A DNA stretch of 64,000 nt from Polynucleobacter victoriensis (GTDB lineage: Bacteria > Pseudomonadota > Gammaproteobacteria > Burkholderiales > Burkholderiaceae): contig NZ_FYEX01000002.1 of the NCBI RefSeq assembly GCF_900187875.1, forward strand, positions 186,001-250,000, in the 5' to 3' direction. Below the pieces are notes generated by a model. That model was not told the origin of the DNA. It was given only the letters and a program-made list of their open reading frames with translations, and did no database searches. Numbering within the stretch: position 1 is the first letter of the stretch; the number at the start of each line of letters is the position of its first letter. The position numbers and the translations under genes are program-made. Below, piece after piece: positions 54,001 through 62,136 of this stretch.

Positions 54001-54469
54001 TGTGATGGGTGAAGAGGGTGCCATTGGCGGAACAGTCCGTTATGTTGATTCTTCAGTAGAAAGAATTGAATTAAAAGTGACTGGCTATAACGACAATCGA
54101 TACACCATCACAGTTAACGGCAGAACGGCGCCAATGCAACCGACTGGCAAAGTGGGTGAATATGTACTGGGTGTTCGCTATAAGGCGTGGCAACCCCCTT
54201 CTGCATTACACCCAACCATCCCGGCTGACACTCCTCTTAGTTTTGACATTGTTGATAACAGTTTGTCCAGATCACTAGGTGGCTGCCGTTATCACGTTGC
54301 TCATCCTGGCGGCCGAAACTACGATACCTTCCCAATCAATGCTTATGAAGCGGAAAGTCGTCGTCTGGCTCGCTTCTTCCGACTAGAACATACGCCCGGA
54401 AGAATGAAGGTTGGTCATGTTTTCCCTAGCCAAGAATTTCCATTTACTCTTGACTTGCGTAGAACTTAA
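51086..54469 (+). CDS. Large transglutaminase-like protein with DUF2126 region
   Basis: A 1127-residue cytoplasmic protein from the ATG at 51086 (MAIHIALNHVTSYSYDK). Domains: a bacterial transglutaminase N-terminal beta domain (1-90), a transglutaminase-like cysteine protease fold (about 150-260) with the triad C180 (GSGSCRDSAW), H229 (LHAWCEV) and D245 (GLDPTSG), then a long DUF2126 region (about 300-1127) with FLHFGQGKWYPGEQLPRWAL and TGGGNHFVMGGATPADSPFLRRP. It is first of three same-strand genes including an ATP-grasp/alpha-E protein. In that family context it is predicted to act on peptide or amide bonds; no substrate is known. Confidence 0.9.
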   Translation: MAIHIALNHVTSYSYDKLINLGPHLVRLRPAPHCRTPILSYSLRVEPEAHFLNWQQDPYANYMARLVFPEKTKKFTVTVDLVAEMAVYNPFDFFLEEHAEHFPFKYDKSLGHDLAPYLATSKPVGLFKQLLNEISDKKVRTIDYLVNLNQLIQTKVKYTIRMEPGIQTPEETLVLGSGSCRDSAWLLVNLLRHKGLAARFVSGYLIQLKPDVKSLDGPSGAESDFTDLHAWCEVFLPGAGWIGLDPTSGLLAGEGHIPVACTPEPSGASPISGALDKCEVEFSHQMSVTRVYESPRVTKPYTEDQWSAIEALGHHIDDDLQAMDVRLTMGGEPTFVSVDDRDGAEWNTDALGPTKRGFSTELIKKLQDKYGRGGFLHFGQGKWYPGEQLPRWALSLFWRADGDTCWKNPKLLADEREKHQYSNEDAKNFIERLTEKLELDKKYITPGYEDTWYYLWRERRLPVNVDPFDSKLDDELERARLRRVFTQGLDEVVGYVLPIKRNNANYLKPSWESGPWFMRDERMYLMPGDSAMGYRLPLDSLPWVSETDYPYHIDHDPFTPSSGLKSHAQLRQQYQQKPVVKHEAKGSLAGNDAYPAFNQSAAWITRTALCVEVRNPGRASGPKAEFASKDVGVIYVFMPPLQLLDDYLELVTAIEATADELNLPVIMEGYPPPKDSRLKMLQVTPDPGVIEVNIHPAKNWEELVDHTEFLYQAAHETRLSTEKFMMDGRHTGTGGGNHFVMGGATPADSPFLRRPDLLPSLLTFWHNHPSLSYLFSGMFIGPTSQAPRIDEARNDQVYELEIALKEIEKQVNTWGQCPPWMIDRTLRNILIDVTGNTHRSEFCIDKLYSPDGPTGRLGLLELRAFEMPPHAQMSLAQQLLIRALISWFWKQPYVGHGVTRLNRWGTELHDRFLLPTFVQMDFEDVLAELNQAGFEFKSEWFAPHFEFRFPLIGEVETRGIQLSLRSALEPWHVMGEEGAIGGTVRYVDSSVERIELKVTGYNDNRYTITVNGRTAPMQPTGKVGEYVLGVRYKAWQPPSALHPTIPADTPLSFDIVDNSLSRSLGGCRYHVAHPGGRNYDTFPINAYEAESRRLARFFRLEHTPGRMKVGHVFPSQEFPFTLDLRRT

Positions 54470-54501
54470 AATGACAAACATTCATTTAATGGATTGAACT
54501 T

Positions 54502-57057
54502 TTGTCAGAGAACTTACCCCAGCCATCAGCAGATCAATTAGAACCTAGCAACTCTTCTAACAAAGAGTTGCTACAGTTAATCGATTCCCTATCTCAAACA
54601 CCTGACATAGGTAATCATGATGAATTGCGCCTTGAAAATGGTGAGCTGAAAGATTATTGGCTTAAGTTTTTTGAATACCTTGGCACCGATCAAATAAAAA
54701 ACTTATCAGAAAGTACCAAAACTGTTGATCGCTTAATTCAGCAAAATGGTATTACTTATAACGTTTATGATTCTGATCAAGCACAAAGTAGACCCTGGTC
54801 ACTCAACCCATTGCCCCTAGTTATTAACTCTCAAGAATGGGCTGAGATTTCAAATGGACTATCGCAACGCGCAAGACTACTCAATGAGATTTTGAGAGAC
54901 ACCTACGGTAGTCAAACTCTTTTAAATAATGGCTATCTACCAACAGCTCTAGTTCAAGGACATCCAGGTTATCTCAGAGCAGTTCATCACATCAAACCGC
55001 CTGGTGACATTTATCTTCATATTGTTGCTTTTGATATAGCCAGAGGGCCTGATGGTAAGTGGTGGGTCATCAGTAATAGAACGCAAGCACCATCTGGTCT
55101 TGGTTACGTTTTAGAAAATCGTTTGATTGTTTCTAAGTTATTTCCAGAAGCCTTCAGAGAACTAAGAATTCAGCATATTGCTTCAAGCTATAAGCGTCTA
55201 TTAGATACCCTCACAGAATTGGCTACGCCACTAGCCCAAGGTGAATCAGTACGCTTTGCCTTGCTTACTCCAGGCCCGTATAACGAAACATATTTTGAGC
55301 ACACTTATCTGGCTCGCTATTTAGGTCTACCGCTAGTGGAAGGTGATGATTTAACAGTTAGAGACGATAAGCTTTATCTCAAAACTTTACATGGTCTAGA
55401 ACGTATTCATGGTCTGTTAAGACGTCTTGATGATGAGTTCATGGACCCCCTTGAATTAAGAGCAGACTCAACACTAGGCATCCCTGGCTTACTTCAAGCC
55501 ATTAGGTCAGGTAATGTATTAATTACTAATGCATTGGGAGCTGGATTTTTAGAATCCCCCGCAATCCAGGGATTTTTACCTGCGATTAGCGAAAAGCTGC
55601 TTGGCGAAAAATTAGCCATGCCTTCTCTGAATACTTGGTGGTGTGGCGAACAAGCAGCTTGGCAAAACATCAGTCCAGAACTTAAAACGCAGGTTATCAA
55701 ACCTACCTTCACTGGCAGCGTAGGACCCCATTTCCAACCGATTGTGGGATCGCAATTAGATGAAGATCAATTGGATGCCTTGCGTGAAAAGATTGAACAG
55801 CGCCCAGATATTTATACGACTCAAAGTTATTTACAATTTTCGCAAGCGAGCACTTGGCAAGAAAATCAGTTCACACCACGCACGGCCATGCTACGCGTTT
55901 ACGCCATGGCCAATACCAATGGCACCTGGGAGATTTTGCCAGGAGCAATGACTCGTGTTTCAAGCGAAGATCCGAATGTGGTTTCTATTCAACGAGGTGG
56001 CAGTACTCTAGATACTTGGGTGATGACGGATAAAGAGGTGGATACCTACTCCATGCTCTCGCAACGCTCCAAGTACATCAACCCCCTCACACCTCATGGT
56101 CTACAGTTAATTTCTAGCCGCACGGCAGAAAACTTATTTTGGTTAGGCCGCTATACAGAGCGCGCTGAATCACTCACTCGCCTAGCCAAAGAATCATTGA
56201 TGATTGCTAGCGTGAGTGGCGAAGACAACTTAAATGCTTTGCAAGATGCAGTTTCTGAACTAACCATCAGAGCAGGCTTGATACCTGAAGAAACACCCAA
56301 ACTATCTAAATCGCCAAAAGTATTTGCTAGAACACTCATCTCACAACTTAATCACAAAGATAGTTTTAGCATTGGGTATTACATACAGGCTCTTAACAAT
56401 AATCTGCGCTTAGTCCGAGACAGATTGCCAAGCGACCACTCAAAATTGGTGGGCTACATGAAGTCCAGCCTAGAAAATAGATTAGGCAATAAAACGTCCT
56501 TTGAGAGTCGCTCACTGATTGTGGCGGTTGAGGCCTTAGACAATTTAGGACTTCAATTGGCAGCACTTACCGGCTTGCAAGCTGACCGAATGACCAGAGA
56601 CTTGGGTTGGAGGCTACTGACCATTGGCAGATTAGTAGAACGCTTAGTTAATTTAAGCGAAACCTTGGGTACTTTCTTTAGCCATGATGCATCCCTATCT
56701 AGTCGTGGCTTTGACATGCTGTTGACTTTATTTGATAGCACCATCACTTACAGAACTCGTTACCAACGTTATCAAGATATCAACGCCTTGATGGAGTTAT
56801 TGGTGTTTGATAACACCAATCCACGATCAATGACATGGATTTTGCAAGAACTCGATCACGAGATTCATCATCTGCCCAATACAGCTAAGGAAATTGATAC
56901 CTTTAGCCAGATTATTCAAACCTGCCAGCCTATTTTTGAAGATACGATGAATATAATCAGCTACACCGAGAGAGTGTCGGCAGCAGGCAAGAAACTTTCG
57001 AATGAAATTAGCAGCCATTACTTTGCACACATCAAAGAGCAAAGATTTGCATCATGA
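54502..57057 (+). CDS. Circularly permuted ATP-grasp plus alpha-E protein
   Basis: An 851-residue protein starting at a TTG (SENLPQPSAD). Residues about 60-520 are the circularly permuted ATP-grasp type 2 domain (DUF404/407): LLNEILRDTYGSQTLLNNG, GDIYLHIVAFDIARGPDGKWW, TQAPSGLGYVLENR and the LTPGPYNETYFEHTYLARYLG stretch. Residues about 530-851 are the all-helical alpha-E domain (DUF403) beginning SSRTAENLFWLGRYTERAES. ATP-grasp enzymes make amide bonds through acyl-phosphates, so a peptide ligase role is predicted. The stop overlaps the next start (ATGA). Confidence 0.9.
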   Translation: MSENLPQPSADQLEPSNSSNKELLQLIDSLSQTPDIGNHDELRLENGELKDYWLKFFEYLGTDQIKNLSESTKTVDRLIQQNGITYNVYDSDQAQSRPWSLNPLPLVINSQEWAEISNGLSQRARLLNEILRDTYGSQTLLNNGYLPTALVQGHPGYLRAVHHIKPPGDIYLHIVAFDIARGPDGKWWVISNRTQAPSGLGYVLENRLIVSKLFPEAFRELRIQHIASSYKRLLDTLTELATPLAQGESVRFALLTPGPYNETYFEHTYLARYLGLPLVEGDDLTVRDDKLYLKTLHGLERIHGLLRRLDDEFMDPLELRADSTLGIPGLLQAIRSGNVLITNALGAGFLESPAIQGFLPAISEKLLGEKLAMPSLNTWWCGEQAAWQNISPELKTQVIKPTFTGSVGPHFQPIVGSQLDEDQLDALREKIEQRPDIYTTQSYLQFSQASTWQENQFTPRTAMLRVYAMANTNGTWEILPGAMTRVSSEDPNVVSIQRGGSTLDTWVMTDKEVDTYSMLSQRSKYINPLTPHGLQLISSRTAENLFWLGRYTERAESLTRLAKESLMIASVSGEDNLNALQDAVSELTIRAGLIPEETPKLSKSPKVFARTLISQLNHKDSFSIGYYIQALNNNLRLVRDRLPSDHSKLVGYMKSSLENRLGNKTSFESRSLIVAVEALDNLGLQLAALTGLQADRMTRDLGWRLLTIGRLVERLVNLSETLGTFFSHDASLSSRGFDMLLTLFDSTITYRTRYQRYQDINALMELLVFDNTNPRSMTWILQELDHEIHHLPNTAKEIDTFSQIIQTCQPIFEDTMNIISYTERVSAAGKKLSNEISSHYFAHIKEQRFAS

Positions 57058-57947
57058 ATAGCAAGCACATCCAAGTCGAACACATCACGCTATATGAATA
57101 TGAAAGCGACGTGGAGTTAGCTCATCACTTGGCTTATCTGCGCCCAATCAATAATGCTTACCAAGAAGTAGTCAATAGTCACCTAGACATCACACCAACG
57201 CCAGATACGCATCATCAAAATCTTGATATTTTTGGCAATCAAAGAGATTTCTTTTCTTTTCATAAGAATCATGAATCTCTCCATGTCAACGCCCGCTGTG
57301 AAGTCTTGACTAAAGAGATTCCCAAAGAACTGATTGAGATGACCCACATCACCTGGGAAGAAGTTAAAGAACAACTTAGGTACGAGGCTGGTAAATCTGT
57401 GTCCGCAGCAGCAGAATTTATCTACCCAAGCCCATTTGCCCCATTTGTGATGGATATCAAGCGCTATGCTGAAGAGTCATTTACTCCTGGTCGTAGGATG
57501 ATTGATGCATCGATTGATTTATGCACCCGCATTTTTAAAGATTTCAAATACTCACCAGACGCCACCGAGATCAACACCCCAGTGTGGGAGGCATTTAAAA
57601 ATCGTGCAGGTGTGTGCCAAGATTTTGCGCATATTTATATCGTCGCCATCAGATCTCTGGGCTTGAGTGCCAAATATGTCAGCGGTTATCTATTAACCAC
57701 CCCACCCCCAGGACAAAAGAAGTTACGAGGTGCAGATGCATCCCACGCTTGGGCATCAGTCTATTGCCCAGGAATACCTGGGGATTGGCTTGAGCTAGAC
57801 CCAACCAACAATATGATTGCTGGCAATAATCATATAAGGCTTGCGATGGGCAGAGACTTTGGGGATGTATCCCCTATCAGAGGAATTATTCGAAGTGGCG
57901 GTAGCCACAAAATATCGGTAGGGGTTACTGCTGAGGAAGTGGAATAA
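57054..57947 (+). CDS. Transglutaminase-like cysteine peptidase
   Basis: A 297-residue protein with a bacterial transglutaminase N-terminal domain (HIQVEHITLYEYESDVELAHHLAYLRP) and a transglutaminase core with C188 (GVCQDFAHIY), H231 (DASHAWASVY) and D249 (LELDPTNN). It has no signal peptide. Translation is coupled to the ATP-grasp gene by an ATGA overlap. Members of this family accompany ATP-grasp/alpha-E genes widely and are predicted to cleave or rearrange the ligase products. Confidence 0.92.
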   Translation: MNSKHIQVEHITLYEYESDVELAHHLAYLRPINNAYQEVVNSHLDITPTPDTHHQNLDIFGNQRDFFSFHKNHESLHVNARCEVLTKEIPKELIEMTHITWEEVKEQLRYEAGKSVSAAAEFIYPSPFAPFVMDIKRYAEESFTPGRRMIDASIDLCTRIFKDFKYSPDATEINTPVWEAFKNRAGVCQDFAHIYIVAIRSLGLSAKYVSGYLLTTPPPGQKKLRGADASHAWASVYCPGIPGDWLELDPTNNMIAGNNHIRLAMGRDFGDVSPIRGIIRSGGSHKISVGVTAEEVE

Positions 57948-57948
57948 A

Positions 57949-57976
57949 AAAAGGCATTTCAGAGAAATGCCTTTTT
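57949..57976. terminator. Rho-independent terminator, bidirectional
   Basis: AAAGGCATTT pairs with AAATGCCTTT around CAGAG, with A and T runs on either side. It ends the trio on the plus strand and the DUF465 gene on the minus strand. Confidence 0.9.
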
Positions 57977-58001
57977 GCTGCCGGGTTAATAGATAAATCT
58001 A

Positions 58002-58217
58002 TTAACCTTGGCTTTTCTTAAGAACCGTGTACAACTGGTCTTTAAGGTTTAACTTTTCTTTTTTAAGATTTTCAATCTCTTCAGGAGTACCAGGCTCAAG
58101 ATGCGACTCCATGTTTTTAATCTTTTGATCTAGAGCATTGTGTTTATCAAACAGATGTAAAAAGTGCTTATCTGTTGTTTTAAGTTTAGTAATTAGATCT
58201 CTGTATTCTGGAAACAT
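58002..58217 (-). CDS. DUF465/YdcH family small protein
   Basis: A 71-residue helical protein: FPEYRDLITKLKTTDKHFLHLFDKHNALDQKIKNME, then EIENLKKEKLNLKDQLYTVLKK. This fits the YdcH family of short coiled-coil proteins, whose function is unknown. The gene stands alone. The 184-base gap on its upstream side (58218-58401) holds the promoters of this gene and of the divergent aminotransferase. Confidence 0.88.
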   Translation of the reverse strand: MFPEYRDLITKLKTTDKHFLHLFDKHNALDQKIKNMESHLEPGTPEEIENLKKEKLNLKDQLYTVLKKSQG

Positions 58218-58401
58218 AAACTCTCTCTAGTTAATTGAAGGCAAATAAACCAAACATTTCTGTAGGCATCTTTACTCTACTGGATTTTTGGAGCTTATTC
58301 TTAAAATATCTTGCTTTGCATCAATAAACCTTAGTTTATTCCACTAAGTAATATTTTCTGTATGCTTATACAAAATGCAAAACAATCTATAAGGAGTAGT
58401 C

Positions 58402-59529
58402 ATGCCTGGTTTATTGCCCAATGTTGATCCAGACGGTTTATTAGAGTTTTCTGTGGTTTACACAGACCGCTCTCTCAATCACATGTCTAACGAATTTAAA
58501 CGTGTGATCACAGACATATCATCTGTGCTCAAAGACGTTTATCAAGCTCACTCTACTGTGGTAATTCCTGGTAGCGGCACATACGGCATGGAAGCCGTAG
58601 CCCGACAATTTGCCACCAATCAAAAATGTCTAGTGATTAGAAACGGTTGGTTTAGCTACCGCTGGACTCAAATTTTTGAGGCAGGACAAATCAGTCAAGA
58701 TTTACATGTGATTAAAGCTCGTAGAAGTAGCGATTCTGCAACCGCTCCATTTGCACCAGCGCCTATTGATGAAATTGTTAATTTCATCAAAACTGAGAAA
58801 CCAGCCGTAGTCTTTGCACCACACGTAGAGACCTCAGCCGGCATGATTCTGCCTGACGACTATCTCAAGAAAATCGGTGAAGCGGTTCGCTCAGTAGATG
58901 GTTTATTTGTATTGGATTGCATTGCATCTGGTGCGATGTGGGTGAATATGCGCGACTGCCAAGTCGACGTATCAATTAGCGCTCCACAGAAGGGCTGGAG
59001 TAGCTCACCTTGCTGCGCACTGATCGGTTTGAGTGATAGAGCCAGAACCAAGATTGACAGCACAACCAGCACCAGCTTCTCATGTGACCTTAAGAAATGG
59101 TTGCAAATCATGGAAACCTACGAGAGTGGTAACCATGTCTATCACACGACCATGCCAACTGATGCATTAAAAACACTACGCAATGTGATGAAAGAAACTC
59201 AAAGTATTGGCTTTGAAAAACTAAAAGCTGCACAAATTGATTTAGGCAATAAGGTAAGAAACTTATTGGTCTCAAGAGGTTTCACAAGTGTTGCAGCACC
59301 GGGATTTCAGTCACCATGCGTGGTTGTGAGTTACACCACAGATCCTGAGATTCAGTCGGGCAAGAAGTTTATTAACGTAGGACTACAAACTGCGGCTGGC
59401 GTACCCTTGCAGTGCGATGAAGGTCCAGAATTTAGAACTTTCCGTCTAGGTTTATTTGGTCTAGAGAAGTTACAAAATATTGATAGAACTATCAAGCACC
59501 TTGAGCACGCACTCAATACGATGAATTAG
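58402..59529 (+). CDS. Class V aminotransferase (alanine/serine-glyoxylate type)
   Basis: PLP enzyme of 375 residues. PGSGTYGMEAVARQF forms the phosphate-binding start, DCIASGAMWVNMRDCQVDVSISAPQKGWSSSP carries the PLP-binding Asp and the Schiff-base lysine K197. It resembles alanine-glyoxylate, serine-glyoxylate and 2-aminoethylphosphonate aminotransferases; the precise substrate cannot be chosen. A strong AAGGAG site precedes the ATG. No pathway partners lie next to it. Confidence 0.85.
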   Translation: MPGLLPNVDPDGLLEFSVVYTDRSLNHMSNEFKRVITDISSVLKDVYQAHSTVVIPGSGTYGMEAVARQFATNQKCLVIRNGWFSYRWTQIFEAGQISQDLHVIKARRSSDSATAPFAPAPIDEIVNFIKTEKPAVVFAPHVETSAGMILPDDYLKKIGEAVRSVDGLFVLDCIASGAMWVNMRDCQVDVSISAPQKGWSSSPCCALIGLSDRARTKIDSTTSTSFSCDLKKWLQIMETYESGNHVYHTTMPTDALKTLRNVMKETQSIGFEKLKAAQIDLGNKVRNLLVSRGFTSVAAPGFQSPCVVVSYTTDPEIQSGKKFINVGLQTAAGVPLQCDEGPEFRTFRLGLFGLEKLQNIDRTIKHLEHALNTMN

Positions 59530-59547
59530 TCCAATAGTTAATCTTGC

Positions 59548-59577
59548 AGGGGCAATCAGATTACTCTGAGCGCCCCT
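59548..59577 (+). terminator. Possible terminator overlapping the end of the small convergent gene
   Basis: AGGGGC (59548-59553) pairs with GCCCCT (59572-59577), with an inner CAG/CTG stem. CAATTTTG follows on the plus strand. It would end the aminotransferase transcript inside the 3' end of the opposing gene. Confidence 0.45.
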
Positions 59578-59773
59578 CAATTTTGTCCAAGATTTTCTTA
59601 GCATGCCAACCCATGCGCCCTTCTGGATCCATTCTCTGAATATCATCCAAGGCTGTTTTTAGTAATTCGTTTTCTTCTTTGAGGGCGTACATGCGATTTC
59701 TAAGGTTGCCAGCATCCAACCATGATCCAATGGCACTTATTAAACGGGCAATGAGGTAACTCCAATCAGGCAT
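59561..59773 (-). CDS. Small coiled-coil protein, unknown
   Basis: A 70-residue product. The first half is amphipathic or mildly hydrophobic (WSYLIARLISAIGSWLDAG). The second half is a charged coiled coil (RNRMYALKEENELLKTALDDIQR), ending in GRMGWHAKKILDKIEGRSE. I do not recognise a family. It lies just downstream of the ModA-like gene on the same strand, 39 bases away. A membrane-surface association is possible from the N-terminal helix. Confidence 0.55.
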   Translation of the reverse strand: MPDWSYLIARLISAIGSWLDAGNLRNRMYALKEENELLKTALDDIQRMDPEGRMGWHAKKILDKIEGRSE

Positions 59774-59812
59774 AACGAAAGTATGCCATGACAGCTCAAC
59801 TACACCCGAGCA

Positions 59813-60568
59813 TCAGGGAACGGCATAGCCGTGGGCTTTGATGATTGCCTTAGCCTGAGGACCTTGTAAGTAGTTATAAAAATCAACCACAGATTGAGGT
59901 GGGTTTTTAATGAGAACCATGCGTTGTCTGATGGGTTCATGAAGATTTTCAGGGATTAATAGGTAATCCGCATCCCGAGCCACCTCTTTAGAAATCGCTA
60001 ATGAGTAGGCCGTAAAACCAATTGGCGCAGCTCCTACCACCACAAAATTTGTAGCCGATGAGATATTTTCTCCATAAGCAAATTTATCTTTGGCCAAGTG
60101 AATCAATCCCATCTTGGTTAAGAATTCAACAGCAGCTTTTCCGTACGGAGCAAGATCAGGCTTTGCTAGGGCGATCTTGTTTGCACTAGTGATGATTTTT
60201 CGCAGATCATCCTCTTTTAAACTTAGCTTAATACCCCTGCCTTTATTTGCAATGATGGCCAATCGACCAATTGCATAGACCTTACCTTCGTCAACCGTAA
60301 AACCTTCTTTACTCAAGGCTAGCGGGAAATTTTCATCGGCTGAAACAAATAGGTTAAACGGTGCACCCTGCTGTATTTGACGAGTTAAATTACCCGATGC
60401 TCCATAAATTATTCTGAATTCTTGGCCAGTAGCAGACTTGTATTGCTGATAGATCTCTTCCATCGGCGGCTTCATGTTGGCAGCCACAACAATCGTTGGA
60501 GGATTGGCCCACGCACTATTCAGTAGAGTGAATAAAAACGTACCTACAAAGTATCTTAATAATTTCAT
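59813..60568 (-). CDS. ModA-like periplasmic binding protein (orphan)
   Basis: A 251-residue exported binding protein with a signal peptide of about 21 residues (LLRYFVGTFLFTLLNSAWA). VVAANMKPPMEEIYQQYKSATGQEF and YGASGNLTRQIQQGAPFNLFVSADE match the molybdate-binding ModA fold and its oxyanion-binding Ser residues. There are no ModB or ModC genes nearby. Instead it follows an SbtA-like permease gene with an eight-base gap, so the two are one operon. The ligand may be molybdate, tungstate or another oxyanion. Confidence 0.82.
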   Translation of the reverse strand: MKLLRYFVGTFLFTLLNSAWANPPTIVVAANMKPPMEEIYQQYKSATGQEFRIIYGASGNLTRQIQQGAPFNLFVSADENFPLALSKEGFTVDEGKVYAIGRLAIIANKGRGIKLSLKEDDLRKIITSANKIALAKPDLAPYGKAAVEFLTKMGLIHLAKDKFAYGENISSATNFVVVGAAPIGFTAYSLAISKEVARDADYLLIPENLHEPIRQRMVLIKNPPQSVVDFYNYLQGPQAKAIIKAHGYAVP

Positions 60569-60576
60569 ATTTAAAG

Positions 60577-61533
60577 TTAGTGTGCTAGCTTCGCTAAGTA
60601 TATATACAGAGGTATACCCAATATGATATTAAATGGAAACGTGATACCTAAAGACATACCCATATAAAGAGCAGGATTTACCTCAGGCAAAGCATGACGT
60701 AAAACAGCAGGCACGGCAATATAAGAAGCACTGGCAGCAAGCACCATCAACAAGATGGTCTCCCCAAAGGGTAAACCGATCAGTGTTGCCAAGCCAAGCG
60801 TTAAACACGCATGGATTAACGGTGAGCATAAAGCATAGATGAGCGTGATCGGCGGCTTGCCCTTTAATCCACCAAAGTTCTTGGCTGCCATTAAGCCCAT
60901 GTCAAGTAAGAAGAAAGCTAACATACCCTTGAATAGATCAATCGAGAATGGCGCCATGATTTTTTGACCATCATCGCCACTTACCAAACCAACCACCATA
61001 GATCCCAACAGAAGCAATTGTGCGCCGTCTGTGAATGACTCATGCAGAACTTTAGAAATCCGAATGGGTTCCACCGCATTAAAAGATGCTGCCCTCGCCT
61101 TATTGGCCAAAATAATAGCCAAGATGATGGCAGGAGATTCCATCAGAGCCATCGCTGCAGCCATGTGGCCGCCAAATGGAATGCCCGACTGATCAAGAGC
61201 TTGAGTGGCAGTGATAAAAGTCACCGCGCTAACAGAACCATATGTGGCAGCAATGGCGGCAGAGTCATAGTTATTTAATTTGGTCTTTAAAACTGCGTAG
61301 CCAATTAGAGGAATAATCACTGCCAAGAAAATAGCCAACCCTAAAGCCAAGGCAATTTCTACTGTAAAGCCAGATTTATTTAGAGCAAATCCGCCCTTTA
61401 AACCCAAAGCCATTAATAAGTAGAGAGACAAGAATCTTGCAATGGGCTGGGGAATCTCTAGATTAGATTTAACAGCGCCAGCAAATGCTCCAAAGACAAA
61501 GAAAAGAATCGCTGGGTCTAAAAAATTATTCAT
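60577..61533 (-). CDS. SbtA-like sodium-dependent bicarbonate transporter family permease
   Basis: A 318-residue inner-membrane protein with about ten helices (FLDPAILFFVFGAFAGAVKSNLEIP, then the FLSLYLLMALGLKGGFAL segment and the repeat ASASYIAVPAVLRHALPE). The AATYGSVSAVTFITA stretch matches the conserved first half-repeat of the SbtA (DUF897) family, whose cyanobacterial members import bicarbonate with Na+. No PII-like SbtB gene is adjacent. It is the first gene of a pair with the ModA-like protein. Confidence 0.85.
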   Translation of the reverse strand: MNNFLDPAILFFVFGAFAGAVKSNLEIPQPIARFLSLYLLMALGLKGGFALNKSGFTVEIALALGLAIFLAVIIPLIGYAVLKTKLNNYDSAAIAATYGSVSAVTFITATQALDQSGIPFGGHMAAAMALMESPAIILAIILANKARAASFNAVEPIRISKVLHESFTDGAQLLLLGSMVVGLVSGDDGQKIMAPFSIDLFKGMLAFFLLDMGLMAAKNFGGLKGKPPITLIYALCSPLIHACLTLGLATLIGLPFGETILLMVLAASASYIAVPAVLRHALPEVNPALYMGMSLGITFPFNIILGIPLYIYLAKLAH

Positions 61534-61804
61534 TTAGCCATAATAGACTGTTTAAAAAAGCACTCGGTTAACCCCCATAAAAATCAGGGTTAAAAGTACT
61601 TAATTGCTAGCTTACTTAAAAGAGATTTAATCAATAAAGATTATTAAGCCGAATGATGTGTGTAATATATGGAGACTATATAGATAGAGTTCACCTGGAT
61701 TTGATGCTAAAAAAATAGCATTTAACAAATTCACTAGTCAGGAAATATGCATGGTCAATATTTCAAACTGAGCATCAATAGCGTTTTGGATGTGGCGAGC
61801 TAGG
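61534..61804. other. Gene-free spacer left of the tRNA fragment
   Basis: This stretch, together with 61850-62136, gives about 600 bases with no credible protein gene. It holds an inverted repeat TTAACCC (61568-61574) / GGGTTAA (61587-61593), probably in the leader of the SbtA-like gene, and otherwise AT-rich DNA with scattered stops in all frames. Confidence 0.5.
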
Positions 61805-61849
61805 TGGCCTGCCCAGCACGATTCGAACGTGCGACCTACGCCTTAGAAG
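61805..61849 (-). tRNA. 3' half of tRNA-Arg(TCT): truncated, att-like scar
   Basis: On the minus strand the sequence runs from the anticodon loop CTTCTAA (anticodon TCT) through GGCGT, AGGTC, an intact T-arm (GCACG-TTCGAAT-CGTGC), the acceptor strand TGGGCAG, G and CCA. Immediately upstream the expected ACGCC anticodon-stem partner is replaced by ATGAG, and no D-arm or 5' acceptor follows. A break at the anticodon loop with an intact 3' end is the classic product of phage-type integrase recombination at a tRNA gene. It is not a functional tRNA. Confidence 0.8.
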
Positions 61850-62085
61850 CTCATAATTTAGATGATTTCTCACAGTATTCTTAATATGTTACACCTGCCA
61901 CAAACACCTGCTCAATAGGCAGTTTGATTTATGGAGTTCCGTGGAATTCAATGACAACGGGGCGGCATCGACAGCGGTCGCATGCGATTGAATTGGGGCT
62001 GAATTTGTTGAATATGGGACATATGGAAGATGTCGGGAAAACCGACAAATAAAAACTCACTATACAAAGGTGGTTTATAGAATTT

Positions 62086-62134
62086 TGGTGGCCCGGGGCG
62101 GAATCGAACCAGGGCCTAGGATGCTCTATCCAAC
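62086..62134 (-). pseudogene. Decayed tRNA lacking the anticodon arm
   Basis: On the minus strand a D-arm-like GTTGGATAGAGCATCC is joined directly to a T-arm-like segment with GGTTCGATTCC, then CCGGGCC, A and CCA. The anticodon stem-loop is missing and two of the five T-stem pairs do not match. It looks like a deleted tRNA or element border. The original amino acid cannot be told. Confidence 0.55.
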
Positions 62135-62136
62135 AA

